Shown piece by piece: positions 54,052-64,000 of a stretch of DNA of 64,000 nucleotides. A model generated the notes under the pieces. That model saw only the letters and a program-made list of their open reading frames with translations, was not told the DNA's origin and did not search any database. This stretch comes from Phylloscopus collybita (lineage: Eukaryota; Chordata; Aves; Passeriformes; Phylloscopidae). The stretch covers positions 4,836,001 to 4,900,000 of the forward strand of contig JAJNNQ010000077.1 of assembly GCA_027886175.1 (NCBI GenBank), in the 5' to 3' direction. Positions within the stretch are counted from its first letter, which is position 1. The number at the start of each line of letters is the position of its first letter. The translations under genes were made by a program, and so were the position numbers.

Positions 54052-56404
54052 CCTCCAGTGCTCCTCAAGGCCAGTCTGCGAGATTTCTGAAAGCAAACAA
54101 ACCTGTTGGACCTGTTGTTTGCAAATAGAGAAGGGCTGGTGGGAGATGTGGGGGTTGGAGGCTGCTTGGGGCACAGTGATCATGAAATGATAGAGTTCCC
54201 AATATTTGGTGATATCAGGAGCAACATCAATAAGACTTTTCCACTGGACTTCCAGAGGGCAGGCTTTGGCCTTTTTAGGAGAGTTATCCAGAGAGTTCCC
54301 TGGGAAGCAACCCTTAAAAACCAAGGCGTCCAGGAAAGGTGGGTGTGCTTCAAAGCAGAGATCTTGAGGGCAGAAGAACAGACTGTCCCTGTGTTGCAAA
54401 AGATGAGCTGATGAGGCAAATGTGCAGCCTGGATGGGCAAGGAGGTTTTGAATGATCTTAGGAATAAAAAGATATATCATGTTTGGGAGGAGGGTCAGAT
54501 CTCTCAGGAAGTATTTAGGGCATTGTTATGGCATGTAGGAAAAAACTCTGGGAGGCCAAAGCTCAGTTCAGACTTAATTTGGCAATTCTGTAAAGAATAA
54601 TAAAAAATGTTTTACAAATGTATTGACATTATGTAAAAGCAAGGGTAAAAACAACCTTTGCTTCTACTGGATGTGGAAGGGAACTTAGTAACCACAGATG
54701 AGAAAAAAGCAGAAGTGCTTAACGCCTTCTTGGCCTCAGTCTTTAGTGGGAAGACAGCTTGTCCTCAGGACAACTGTCCTCTTGGGTTGGTTGATGGTGC
54801 CAGGGATCAGAATGGTGCCCCTGTTATCCAGGAGGAGGCAGTCAGAGAGCTGCTGAGGCACTTGGATATTCATAAATCTCTGGGCCCAAATGGGATCCAC
54901 CCCAGGGTGATGAGGGAACTGCTGGCTGATGAGCTTGCAAAGCCACTCTCCATCATTTACCAACAGCCCTGGCTCACTGGTGAGGTTCCAGGTGACTGGA
55001 AGCTGGCCAATGTGACACCCATTCACAAGAAGGGTGGGAAGGAGGATCCTGGTAATTACAGACCAGTCAGCCTGACCTCAGTACCTGGTAAGGTCCTGGA
55101 GCAGTTTCTATTGAGTGTCATCACACAGCACCCACAGGATGGCCAGGGTATCAGAGCCAGCCAGCACGGGTTTAGGAGGGGTAGGTCATGTTTGACCAAC
55201 CTGATCTCCTTTTATGACCAGGTGACCCACCTGGTGGATGCTGGGAAGGCTGTGGGTGTTGTCTATTTGGACTTCAGCAGGGCCTTTGACACTGTCTCCC
55301 ACAGCACACCCCTGGAAAAGCTGGCAGCCCAGGGCTTGGACAGGAGCACTCTCTGCTGGGTTCAGAACTGGCTGCATGGCCGGGCCCAGAGGGTGGTGGG
55401 GAATGGGGCTGCATCCAGCTGGCAGCCAGTCAGGAGTGGTGTTCCTCAGGGGTCTGTGCTGGGGCCAGCTCTGTTCGATATTTTTATTGATGACATGGAT
55501 GAGGGCATTGAGTCTTTCATCAGTAAATTTGCAGAGGACACTAAGCTGGGAGTGTGTGTAAATGTGTTGGAAGGTAGGAGGGCTCTGCAGAGAGACCTGG
55601 AATGGATGGATGGGTGGGCAGAGTCCAATAAGATGAAGTTTAATAAATCCAAGTGGCCAGTCCTGCACTTTGGCCACAACAACCCCTGCAGTGCTACAGG
55701 CTGGGGACAGAGTGGCTGGACAGCGGCCAGGCAGAAAGGGACCTGCAGGGACTGATGGACAGCAGGCTGGACATGAGGCAGCAGTGTGCCCAGGTGGCCA
55801 AGAAGGCCAATGGCTCCTGGCCTGGATCAGGAATGGTGTGGCCAGCAGGAGCAGGGAGGTCATTCTTCCCCTGTCCCAGGCACAGGTGCGGCTGCACCTC
55901 GAGTGCTGTGTCCAGCTCTGGCCCCTCAGCTCAGGAAGGACAGTGAGACGCTGGAGCGCGTCCAGAGGAGGCACCGAGGCTGGTGAGGGGCTTGGAACAG
56001 AACTCCTGTGAGGAACAGCTGAGGGAGCTGGGGTTGTTCAGCCTGGAGAAAAGGAGACTCAGGGGTGACCTTATCACTCTCTGCAACTTCCTGAAGGGTG
56101 GTTGTGGTCAGGTGGGGGTTGGTCTCTTTCTCCAGGCAGCAACTGACAGAAGGAGAGGACACAGTCTCAAGCTGCATCAAGGGGAATAGAGGTTGGATAT
56201 CAGGAAAAAGTTCTTTATGGAAAGGGTGATAAAGTTCTAGAATGGCCTGCCTGGGGAGGTGGTGGCATCACCATCCCTGGATGTGTTTAACAGAAGACTG
56301 GATGTGGCACTTGGTGCCATGGTTTAGTTGAGGTGTCAGGGCCTGGATTGGACTCGATGATCTTGAAGGTCTCTTCCAACCTGGTCATTCTGTGATTCTG
56401 TGAT
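54052..56404 (+). mobile_element. CR1 LINE, 5'-truncated, ORF2 RT largely readable
   Basis: Begins within the ORF2 endonuclease (LLFANREGLVGD, SDHEMIEF). A damaged linker follows, then a 365-codon open RT segment at 54658-55755 with [74 protein letters not shown] and FIDDMDEG (YVDD-type motif altered to FIDD). After 55755 the frame is broken; remnants continue through the 3' part ([27 protein letters not shown]). The 3' end carries the avian CR1 terminal motif attctgtgattctgtgat at 56384-56401. Confidence 0.9.
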
Positions 56405-56469
56405 CTCCCACCAGCTCTGCTCTGTTTGTGAACAGCAGCAGACAGACCTTTCCTTGGCAGTGGGAGTGT

Positions 56470-56720
56470 AACCAAATGTTCAGTAAAATTAAAAACTCCT
56501 TCACCCCAGTGTAGCATTCAGAAGCAGCATTCTTTATTCAGCTGTATGCATGGGAGGATGGCTCCTCCAAAGCCGTGTGTGCTGAGCACAGGAAAGTTTC
56601 TGTTTATATTCTGTATTTTGGATACATGTTCATTGCTTGTCCCAGACTAAACAGACATATGATAACCATTTCCGTGAAATCATGAACACATTTCCCCTCC
56701 CCTTTGGCATGCCCTCTTCT
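56470..56720 (-). mobile_element. Probable LTR remnant, minus orientation
   Basis: On the minus strand a TATA-like agaatataaaca (about 56608) precedes an AATAAA (about 56535), followed by a terminal region of ~60 bp (gctgcttctgaatgctacac). Ends are not exactly placed. Confidence 0.4.
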
Positions 56721-56929
56721 GCCCTGGGGGTCTCTCTGGTGGTCCCTGGTGGTTACAGACCCCAATGTTCCAGTGGGCCTGGCTGAGCTGGCAGGACACT
56801 GAGGCTGCTGAACTTGCAGTTCCTCTTCTTACACAATGGGCACTGTGTGGTTTCCATGGGCCATGGTTTTGGAGAGTGAGCATTGTGTCAGCTCACCAGG
56901 TGCAGACCATTGATCATCTGGAACCATGA

Positions 56930-57205
56930 GGTGACAGAGTGGGCTATGACATCTCAGAGTGGGTTATGTGAGGTCATTGAGGAGCAATAGCATAATGGGC
57001 CATGTCTGTGACATCACAGAGCCAGCTGTGACATCACAGGGCAAAGGTCTGACATCATAGAGCAGGCTATGACATCACAGAGTTGGCTGTGACATTACAG
57101 GGTGTCTGTGTGACATCACAGAGTGGGTTGTGACATCAGAGACCAGCTGTGTGACATCATGGGGGCCTGTGTGACATCACAGCAGGGCTATGTGAGGTCA
57201 CTGGG
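56930..57205 (+). repeat. Tandem array of TGACATCACAGAG units (~30 bp)
   Basis: About nine units of gtgacatcacagagtgggct with variable spacing. Each contains TGACATCA, one base from the CRE octamer TGACGTCA. 57206-57800 holds no gene that I can support. Confidence 0.8.
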
Positions 57206-57816
57206 TTGGTCACTCTGCCCCAGCTCCCCCTCACAGTTTCCCCCAAGAAGTCCAATGCTGATCTTGCCCAGAAGGGTTCCCTGTCCCCTGGTACCCCCTG
57301 GTGCACCTGGAGCCACAGCCTCCACCAAAGGATGTTCCACAGGATCGACCCCAGAGCCTGACACGGGGACAAGGGGCTGGGCTGTGTGACCAGGACATCA
57401 AGGACAGGGATTCTCCAGGTCCCTGTGGCCTGGGTTGGGTTGCCCAGGGCAGGAAAGATGTCTGGCAGCTGCAGCAGGCTCAGGGAAGGGCTCCAAGGTG
57501 GGGCTGCAGCCCTTGGGCTGTCAGGAGAGGCTGAGGGAGCTGGGCTTGTCCAGCCCCGAGCAGGGAAGGCTGAGGGGCTCCTCATCCCAGCCTGGCAGTG
57601 CCCCCGAGGAGGTGCTGGAGAACACAGAGCCAGGCTCTTACCCGGGGGCCTGCTGGGAGACAAAAGACAATGAGCAGAGGGTGAAAGAGGGGAAGCTCAG
57701 CCAGGACAGGAGGAAACCTTTGTTCCCATGGGCTCAGCCAGCTGCTGAGATGCTGCCCCCTAATCCCTGTCCTTTGGGATTTTCCAATCCAGACGAAATC
57801 GAGCCCAGTTAACCAG

Positions 57817-60800
57817 GTGTTCCCTGGAGTATGGGCTTCCAATGTGCCAGGAAGGGCAAAGAACGCACCTCCCATAGTGATTAACCTCAAGGAAGGAAAA
57901 CAACCAGTCAGGATTAAGCAGTACACTTCAAGAAAAGAGGATAGAGAAGGAATTAGGCCAGTAATTGAAAATTTCCCACAACTAGGATTGCTAAAGGAAT
58001 GCCAATCTGATTTCAACACTCCTATATTACCTGTCCAAAAACCTGATGGGTCATATCGAGTGATATGACTGTTATATGAGTGATATGACTGACTATCGGG
58101 CTGTTAACAAAATAACTGAGATCTCTACCCAGTGGTGGCAAATCCATATACTTTGTTGACATGCTTAACACCAGAGTTAACTTGGTTTACTGTTCTAGAT
58201 CTGAAAGATGCCTTCTGTTGCCTTCCTCTCCATGAAGCCAGTCAGAAAATTTTTGCCTTTGAATGGGAGAACCCTAAAAGCGGGCGTAAAACTCAGCTCA
58301 CATGGACAGTGCTCCCCCAGGGGTTCAAGAACTCGCCCATTTTGTTTGGGGAACAACTTGCAAAGGACCTAGAGGCCTGGGAGGTCCCACCAGAGGAAGG
58401 AAAGCTGTTGCAGTAGGTGGACGACCTCCTCATAGCCACTCAGACTAAAGAGGCATGTGTGTCATGGACGGTGAGTCCATTAAACTTTTGGGGGCTCCAG
58501 GGGTACAGGGTGTCAGAGAAGAAGGCTCAGGTGGTGAAGCAAAAGGTAATTTACCTGGGGTACGAAGTTAGTGCCGGGCAAAGGACTCTGGGGCAAGACT
58601 GTAAAGAAGCAATATGCCAAACCCCACAACCTCAGACAGTAAAAGAACTGTGAACCTTTTTGGGAATGACAGGATGGTGTAGATTGTGGATCTACAACTA
58701 TGGGCTGCTTGTCAAACCTCTGTACGCACTCATCGCAAGCAAGAACAAAGATCTCCAGTGGCCCAAGGAAGCCACCAGAGCCTTTTCCCAATTAAAGGAC
58801 GCCCTTATGTCGGCCCCAGCCCTAGGACTTCCAGATGTGAGTAAACTATTTTTTCTGTTTTCCCATGAGAAACAAGGGATTGCCCTGGGGATACTGGCAC
58901 AGAACCTAGGCCCATACTGAAGGGCAGTTGCCTACTTATCCAAGCAGCTAGATGCAGCCGCCAAGGGATGGCCAGGGTGCCTCAGGGCTGTAGCAGCAGT
59001 CATGGTGAATATCCAAGAAGCACGTAAATTTACCTTGGGCCAGAAAATGACTGTGCTGGTGTCTCATACAGTGTCTGCAGTACTGGAAGTGAAAGTTGGG
59101 CACTGGCTTTCCCCTCAAAGATTTTTAAAATACCAAACCATCATGGTAGAACAAGATGATGTGGAAATCATGGTAACTAATATTATCAACCCAGCTTCTT
59201 TTCTCAGTGGGAATCAAGGAGAACTGGTGCAACCGGTGCAACAACTGTCTGGAAACCATCGAAGCCACCTACTCCAGTCATCCAGATTTGAAGGACACCC
59301 CTTTCAATGACACAGAAATTTGGTTTACTGATGGGAGTAGTTATGTCATCAGTGGAAAGCGACATGCTGGGTATGCAGTTACTACCAGTAAAGAGGTAAT
59401 AGAATCCGGTCCTTTACCAACAGATACCTCTGCACAGAAGGCCGAGATAATTGCCCTGACTCGTGCCTTGGAGATGGCAAAAGGGAAGAAAATAAACATC
59501 TATACAGACTCGAGATATCCCTTTGGAGTTGTGCATGCATATGGAGCTATCCAGAAAGAAAGAGGACTATTAAATTCACAAGGGAAGAACATTAAACATG
59601 CACAGGAAATGATGAGACTGTTGGAAACGCTCCGGATGCCTGAGAAAGTAGCAATCAAAGGCACACTAAAGGGTGAGCTCGGAATTGGAAGAGGGAAATG
59701 AGCTGGCGGACAGAGAGGCAAAAGAAGCAGCAAAAGATGAGGTAACAATTGAAGGAATTTTTTTTCCAGATGGACAGATATCTCTTGAAGGTAAGCCAGT
59801 ATACAGTAAGAAAGATAAGGAGCTTATTGAGCATCAGAAGGGAACATATAACCAGGAAGGATGGGCCATTACTGAGGATGGGAAATTGGTTGTCCCTTCT
59901 CATATATTATGGCCCTTAGTAAGAAAGGAACATCAGAATACACACTGGGGAATGGATGCTCTATATAATTATCTGATTGAAAAGATTACTGCTAGAAATT
60001 TGTATGCCACCGTCACTCAGGTGACCAGGCAGTGTGATCTTTGCCTCCAGACTAACTCTAAGAATACCTCTAAACTGAAACTTGTTCAAATTGGAAGAGG
60101 CCAGGGGCCTTGGCAGCAATGGCAAATTGACTTTTCAGAACTTCCAAGAAAAGGGGGATATCGATATTTGCTGATGTTAACAGATACCTTTTCAGGGTGG
60201 CCAGAAACTTTCCCCACCAGAACTGCCAAAGCTCGGGAAGTAACCAAAATACTGTTGCAGGAAATAATACCAAGTTTTGGAGTTGCAGCCACAATGTCCT
60301 CAGATAGAGGAACACATTTTATCTCAAAAATAGTGGGCATAAACTGGGAATTACACACTCCATACCATCCTCAGTCTAGTGGCCAAGTAGAGAAAAGGAA
60401 TCATTTAATTAAACAGCAAATTCTGAAGCTAAGGCAAGAAGTTAATTTGCCCTGTCCCCAGTCTCTCCCATTGGCATTGCTACAGATCCAAACTACGCCA
60501 AGGATTAAAGAAAAGTTAAGCCCGTTTGAAATGCTTTATGGAAGGCCATACGGGGTGCAAAAGGGAATCTCTACCCAAGATGGGGAAGAGACATTGACCA
60601 CCTATCTGGTGGCCCTAAGTAAACAACTTAGAAAAATTGGAAAATACGTGGCTGGAACTCAGAGCAGAGGGCTAGATGGACCTGTGCATAATATACAGCC
60701 TGGGGATTATGTGTATGTTAAATCTTTTACAGACAAAACTCTGGAACCACAGTGGGAAGGACCATTCCAGGTGTTACTTACCACCTTCACTGCAATTCGG

Positions 60801-60917
60801 ATTAAGGAACAGAATGCTTGGATTCATCATACGCGAGTGAAGAAAGCCCCAAGAGCTCCTTGGAAAGCAACAATGGGTGAAAATGAACTGAGACTGAAAC
60901 TTTGTTGGGAAAGATGA
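57817..60917 (+). pseudogene. pol: pol of a decayed class I (gammaretrovirus-like) ERV
   Basis: The reading begins in RT (VIENFPQLGLLKECQSDFNT, PILPVQKPDGSYRVI) with no gag or protease upstream. It continues through broken segments: LDLKDAFCCLPLHEAS, LPQGFKNSP, and the catalytic YVDD motif, in which the Tyr codon is TAG (58414-58416). TFLGMTGWCRLWI and the connection follow. RNase H is at about 59290-59700 (WFTDGSSY, IYTDSRYPFGVVHAY), then a frameshift near 59690. A long open integrase segment at 59673-60917 has a zinc region (HQNTHWG...CDLCLQTN), core D (WQIDFSEL), D (SSDRGTHF), E (GQVEKRN) and a C-terminal domain ending near KLCWER. At least five disruptions make the 5' half dead. Confidence 0.85.
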
Positions 60918-60942
60918 ATGGGCTTAGGGCAGAAATGTTAAC

Positions 60943-62934
60943 TTGGAAACTCTTACAATGGTAGTTATAGCAGTAACTGAAATTAATGCAAGACCGCGTG
61001 TGCACCACATATTTAGGAAAAATTGTCAGGGAAAGGCTTATGACGCCTGCTCTCGCAAAATGCTGAACCAGATGCTGAAGGTTACCAGTGCATCTGTCTG
61101 GGAAGGGAAAAATGTTTGGGGTTGTGAATATGCATTTGCTCAGGATGGATTCCATGAATCTCACCAAAATCCTGTAGAGCTAATTCAAATTGATTCTGGA
61201 TGCTGTGAGACCTGCTTATCTACCTGTCCTGAATTTAGACTTAAAATAGAGCGATGTGCAATCAAGGGTTATAGCTTGGATTACAATATTACTCAGGATT
61301 GTGTTGTACCCCAGGATGAGGGGGTAGTAAATCAGCCAACCCAAAAACCAGAAGAGACCACAGCTCACGTTCAAACCACCCCAAGGAAAATGATTCAGCC
61401 TATAGTCTCCAAAATTGGACCTTATGCAATTAAGAAAGTAGGGATCCAAAGACTATTACTAAATCCAGAGTGGTCCTTGAAGAGAGTAGAGATGGAAATG
61501 CCAGTAAATGCTTCTGCCATTCAATCAGAGTGTGCCCCATTCCTTAAAACTTCCTTTATGGATTGGACTGTTTGGTTACAGAAACATACACCTAACACTT
61601 CCAACAAAAGACAGACCTTACAGGGCTATTAGGAACAGGACTGTGGATCTTGAATACAGTGGACTCAGAAATACTAACGAACAAATTGGCTGCAGCTGGC
61701 AGTGATGTGGTTAAATTACAACAACCCTTGCAATCTTCTTTACTAGACCTAGGCACCAGTCAATGGAAACTGTCCAAAATATTACCAGAATCGGAAGGGA
61801 TACAAGAACAAGACCATAGACTAAGAGTAAATGCTATAGGGACAGCTAGTGAGAATATGTCTCTGGCCCTTGGATGCATACAAACACAGTTATGGATGCA
61901 ATCAGTAGCTGCCTCAATTATCAAGGAAGGTAGTGGAGGCACGTTCCCTGCTGAGGTCTGGAAAATTGTTTGGGACCATGCTTCTGATTTAGAAAGAGAA
62001 CTCCAGTCATGGTGGGTCTTAGTTAACTTCACTTATGATCCTGTAACAAGCATGGTAACGGCCTTTGTTTTAACTATACATAATGCATCAGTGAGTCTGA
62101 TACACCCAATAGTCGCCTTAGGACTTAACCATGAAGGAACCATCCTATATCCTTCGAAACACAGGATATGGGCACGAAAAGTGGAAGGGAAATGGAGGAC
62201 ATTATGGAGGACAAATGGAGGACTCTATTAACATAGAGTCCTGTGCAGTGAGAAGACAATTAGGGTTCATATGTGAAGAGAATATAAACAGTGATCAGGA
62301 TACCTGTTTGGACACAGAACAAAGTATTTGTCACTTTGAAGTACACTCACCCAATCAGACAAGATTTTTGGTGTACATAGGCCAGGGGTGTGTGTGTGTC
62401 TCAGGACACCGTGTCCCACAATAACGGTGGATGAACTAGTATTAAAGGAGATCCAAACCAATTTGTGCATCTGCAACTTTGTCAGAATTGAGGGATGTGA
62501 TTTTTTGTACTCAGCACCAATAGTATCCCATCATTATAAAGGCAAATCTGACTACTGTGCAAGAAATGTCACCTGTGCCCATAGAAATGAATTTGACCTT
62601 GGTTAAGCAGCTATTGAGGCATGAGGATTTAAAGGAAATTTTGAGAGAAATCATGGATATGGGTAAAAGGACTCTGATTACAATACATCATGACACAGAA
62701 ACCATACGAAGAGTCTTTAAAAGGATGGAAATAGACATGTCTCACCATTGGTGTGATACACTTTTTGGATGGTCACCAAGAGCAACTGGGATCCTTAATG
62801 CAGTGGTTCATCCAACCATTGTTTTACTAATTTTGGTTGGTAAGTTTGGTCATGTCCATGGCAATGCTTTACTGGAATTGGAGTATGCTGCAACAAATGG
62901 CTGTATTAATCACGTTATCAAAGGTACATGGTAG
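60943..62934 (+). pseudogene. env: env of a decayed class I ERV
   Basis: Follows pol directly. Segments: 60943-61632 (surface subunit, Cys-rich, with CCETCLSTCPEF and N-glycosylation sites such as NIT and NAS), 61650-62231 (transmembrane-subunit-like: LLGTGLW-type fusion region just upstream, heptad region, WWVLVNFTYDP), then short overlapping pieces at 62131-62424 and 62388-62606, and 62557-62934 (NLTLVKQLLRHEDLKEIL; membrane-anchor-like NAVVHPTIVLLILVGKFG). At least four frameshifts or stops separate them, so no full-length envelope can be made. Confidence 0.75.
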
Positions 62935-63014
62935 CACACTAAGGGATGCATATCAGAGGAACAGAGACAAGAATTTTTGTATTAAGTAAAAGAATTTACT
63001 TGTTTTCTAGAAAA

Positions 63015-63540
63015 GGAGTGACTGAAACAGGGGATTCAAGGACTAAAGGGAATTTTAGAATAGCTGAGGTAGTATGCATGAACATGTAGAATGAATTATC
63101 TCGCTCTCCAAGGACTGAAGGAAAGTAGAAAGATTAGGGGGCCTCTTTAAAGGACACCTGGTGCCCATTAAAAGTTGCTGAGCATGAGAAAATAAGAGGG
63201 GGCCCTTTGCAAAATCAGAGGGAACATAGGGAACATCTTGGATACACATGTGCAGATCTGCTGGTTCAGAAGTTCACAAGGAGGAAGACGTTGGTTCCGT
63301 CATACCTACCAACCTTCCGACCCAATTCGGGGACCACCGACCCAATAAAAGGACAAACTATGCAGCCATAACTGATTTACAGGTAATTAATATGTATAGG
63401 TGAGATAGAATAAATAGAAGGATGAAAATTGTAAGAGGTACGCAGGATTTGGGAAGATGCTCTCCCCCTGTGTCCAGCACTGAATAAAACACGTACCTAC
63501 TTTACAACTTTAACGGGTTGTGGAGTTTTGAACCGCATCT
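63015..63540 (+). repeat. Probable 3' LTR of the class I ERV
   Basis: A purine tract (agaaaaggag) precedes TGACTGAAACAGGGG. A TATA-like aataaaagga (about 63343) and a poly(A) signal AATAAA (63483-63488) are spaced by ~140 bp; the end is near ...ACCGCATCTCA. No matching 5' LTR is present in the window, so boundaries are approximate. Confidence 0.5.
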
Positions 63541-63674
63541 CAGGAGCGTTCAGAGGATCCGGGAACGCTTCTGGGGGGTTCAGAATGGGTGCTGAGGGGA
63601 CACTTAGGGATGCTGGAGGGTCTGGGGGACACTTATGGGACACATGGGGAGCGGATACCGAGGGTTCTGTGGAG

Positions 63675-63830
63675 CACGGGGCATGATGGGCGTTGTAGTC
63701 CCGGCTGCACTGGGGCTCTATCGGGCCTCGGGGCATGACGGGAGTTATAGGCAAAAAAACCCCAACAAACCTTGCACTGAAACCAAGCACCACCCCCCAA
63801 GCCCCAATCCCCAGCGCTGATTGGATGCAG
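63675..63830 (-). promoter_or_regulatory. Promoter-like block with two ZNF143/Staf-type motifs
   Basis: On the minus strand, GACTACAACGCCCATCATGC (63681-63700) and CTATAACTCCCGTCATGC (63733-63750) both resemble the ACTACAAyTCCCAGCATGC motif bound by ZNF143, found at many vertebrate housekeeping and small-RNA promoters. An inverted CCAAT (attggat, about 63821) lies nearby. No gene start is identified within the window. Confidence 0.45.
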
Positions 63831-63884
63831 GCAGTATTGGGCACGAGTCTCAGCAAATGAGAGGCAGCAGAGGTGGGATGAGCC

Positions 63885-64000
63885 CATTGAACCCTTCCAG
63901 TCCCTCCCACTACAGCCCAGTGCATCCCTGTGCCCTTCCAGTCCCTCCCAGCACAGCCCAGCACATTCCTGTGCTCTTCCAGTCCCTCCCAGCACAGCCC
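63885..64000. repeat. Minisatellite (cccttccagtccctcccagc), runs off the window
   Basis: About 46-52-bp units containing ccttccagtccctcccagca and cagcccagcacattcctgtg; two and a half copies are visible. Confidence 0.75.

Overview
The window looks like bird nuclear DNA, most likely a passerine. The evidence is CR1 LINEs carrying the avian ORF1/ORF2 signatures and the terminal ATTCTGTG motif, two intact olfactory receptors of the bird-expanded OR14-like group, and several avian-type endogenous retroviruses (ERVs). The mix of CpG-rich islands, dense minisatellites and olfactory receptors would fit a gene-poor, repeat-rich microchromosome; that placement is inference.

Layout. (1) 1-2956 is the 3' part of a non-autonomous LTR element with a tRNA-Trp-like primer site; a second copy lies at 21277-23729. 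(2) About 2957-10060 and about 12430-19640 are two diverged copies of a ~7-kb segmental duplication. In order, each holds a minisatellite of the attgattaaagcagag family, a CpG island with TGACGTCA sites, a multi-exon gene made from tandemly repeated 63/69/75-bp exons, an AT-rich minisatellite, a minus-strand terminal exon of an unidentified gene, and further minisatellites. Copy A (left) is decayed; copy B (right) is intact across its repeat exons. (3) 23.7-40 kb holds a satellite, a CR1 fragment and a large imperfect inverted repeat whose arms (26.6-31.4 kb and 34.8-39.3 kb) each carry one intact OR14-like gene, transcribed away from each other. (4) 40-47.6 kb holds a small putative membrane-protein gene, simple repeats and a CR1 element broken by a solo LTR and an (AT)n expansion. 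(5) 47631-53964 is a complete ERV-L-like provirus with two 522-bp LTRs that read as identical, open gag and pol, and no env. (6) 54.0-56.4 kb is a CR1 copy. (7) 57.8-63.5 kb is a decayed class I (gammaretrovirus-like) provirus with broken pol and env. (8) The right end has two ZNF143-like promoter motifs and a minisatellite.

The most unusual content is the mini-exon gene family. Each gene has a first coding exon with an N-myristoylation-type start (MGxxxSK). This is followed by 7 to 10 tandem exons, all phase 0, each encoding one short helical unit (about ADAMMSDDSDIDIEALRKEL). The introns are near-copies of one another, and nearly all end in a hairpin just before the acceptor. The 3' exon carries about 40 tandem 21-bp repeats that can encode a Ser/Pro/Lys heptapeptide. 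I do not recognise this family. Because every repeat exon is symmetric, any subset of exons splices in frame.

Limits: exon structures are inferred from splice motifs and paralog comparison only. Repeat boundaries are approximate unless a motif fixes them.
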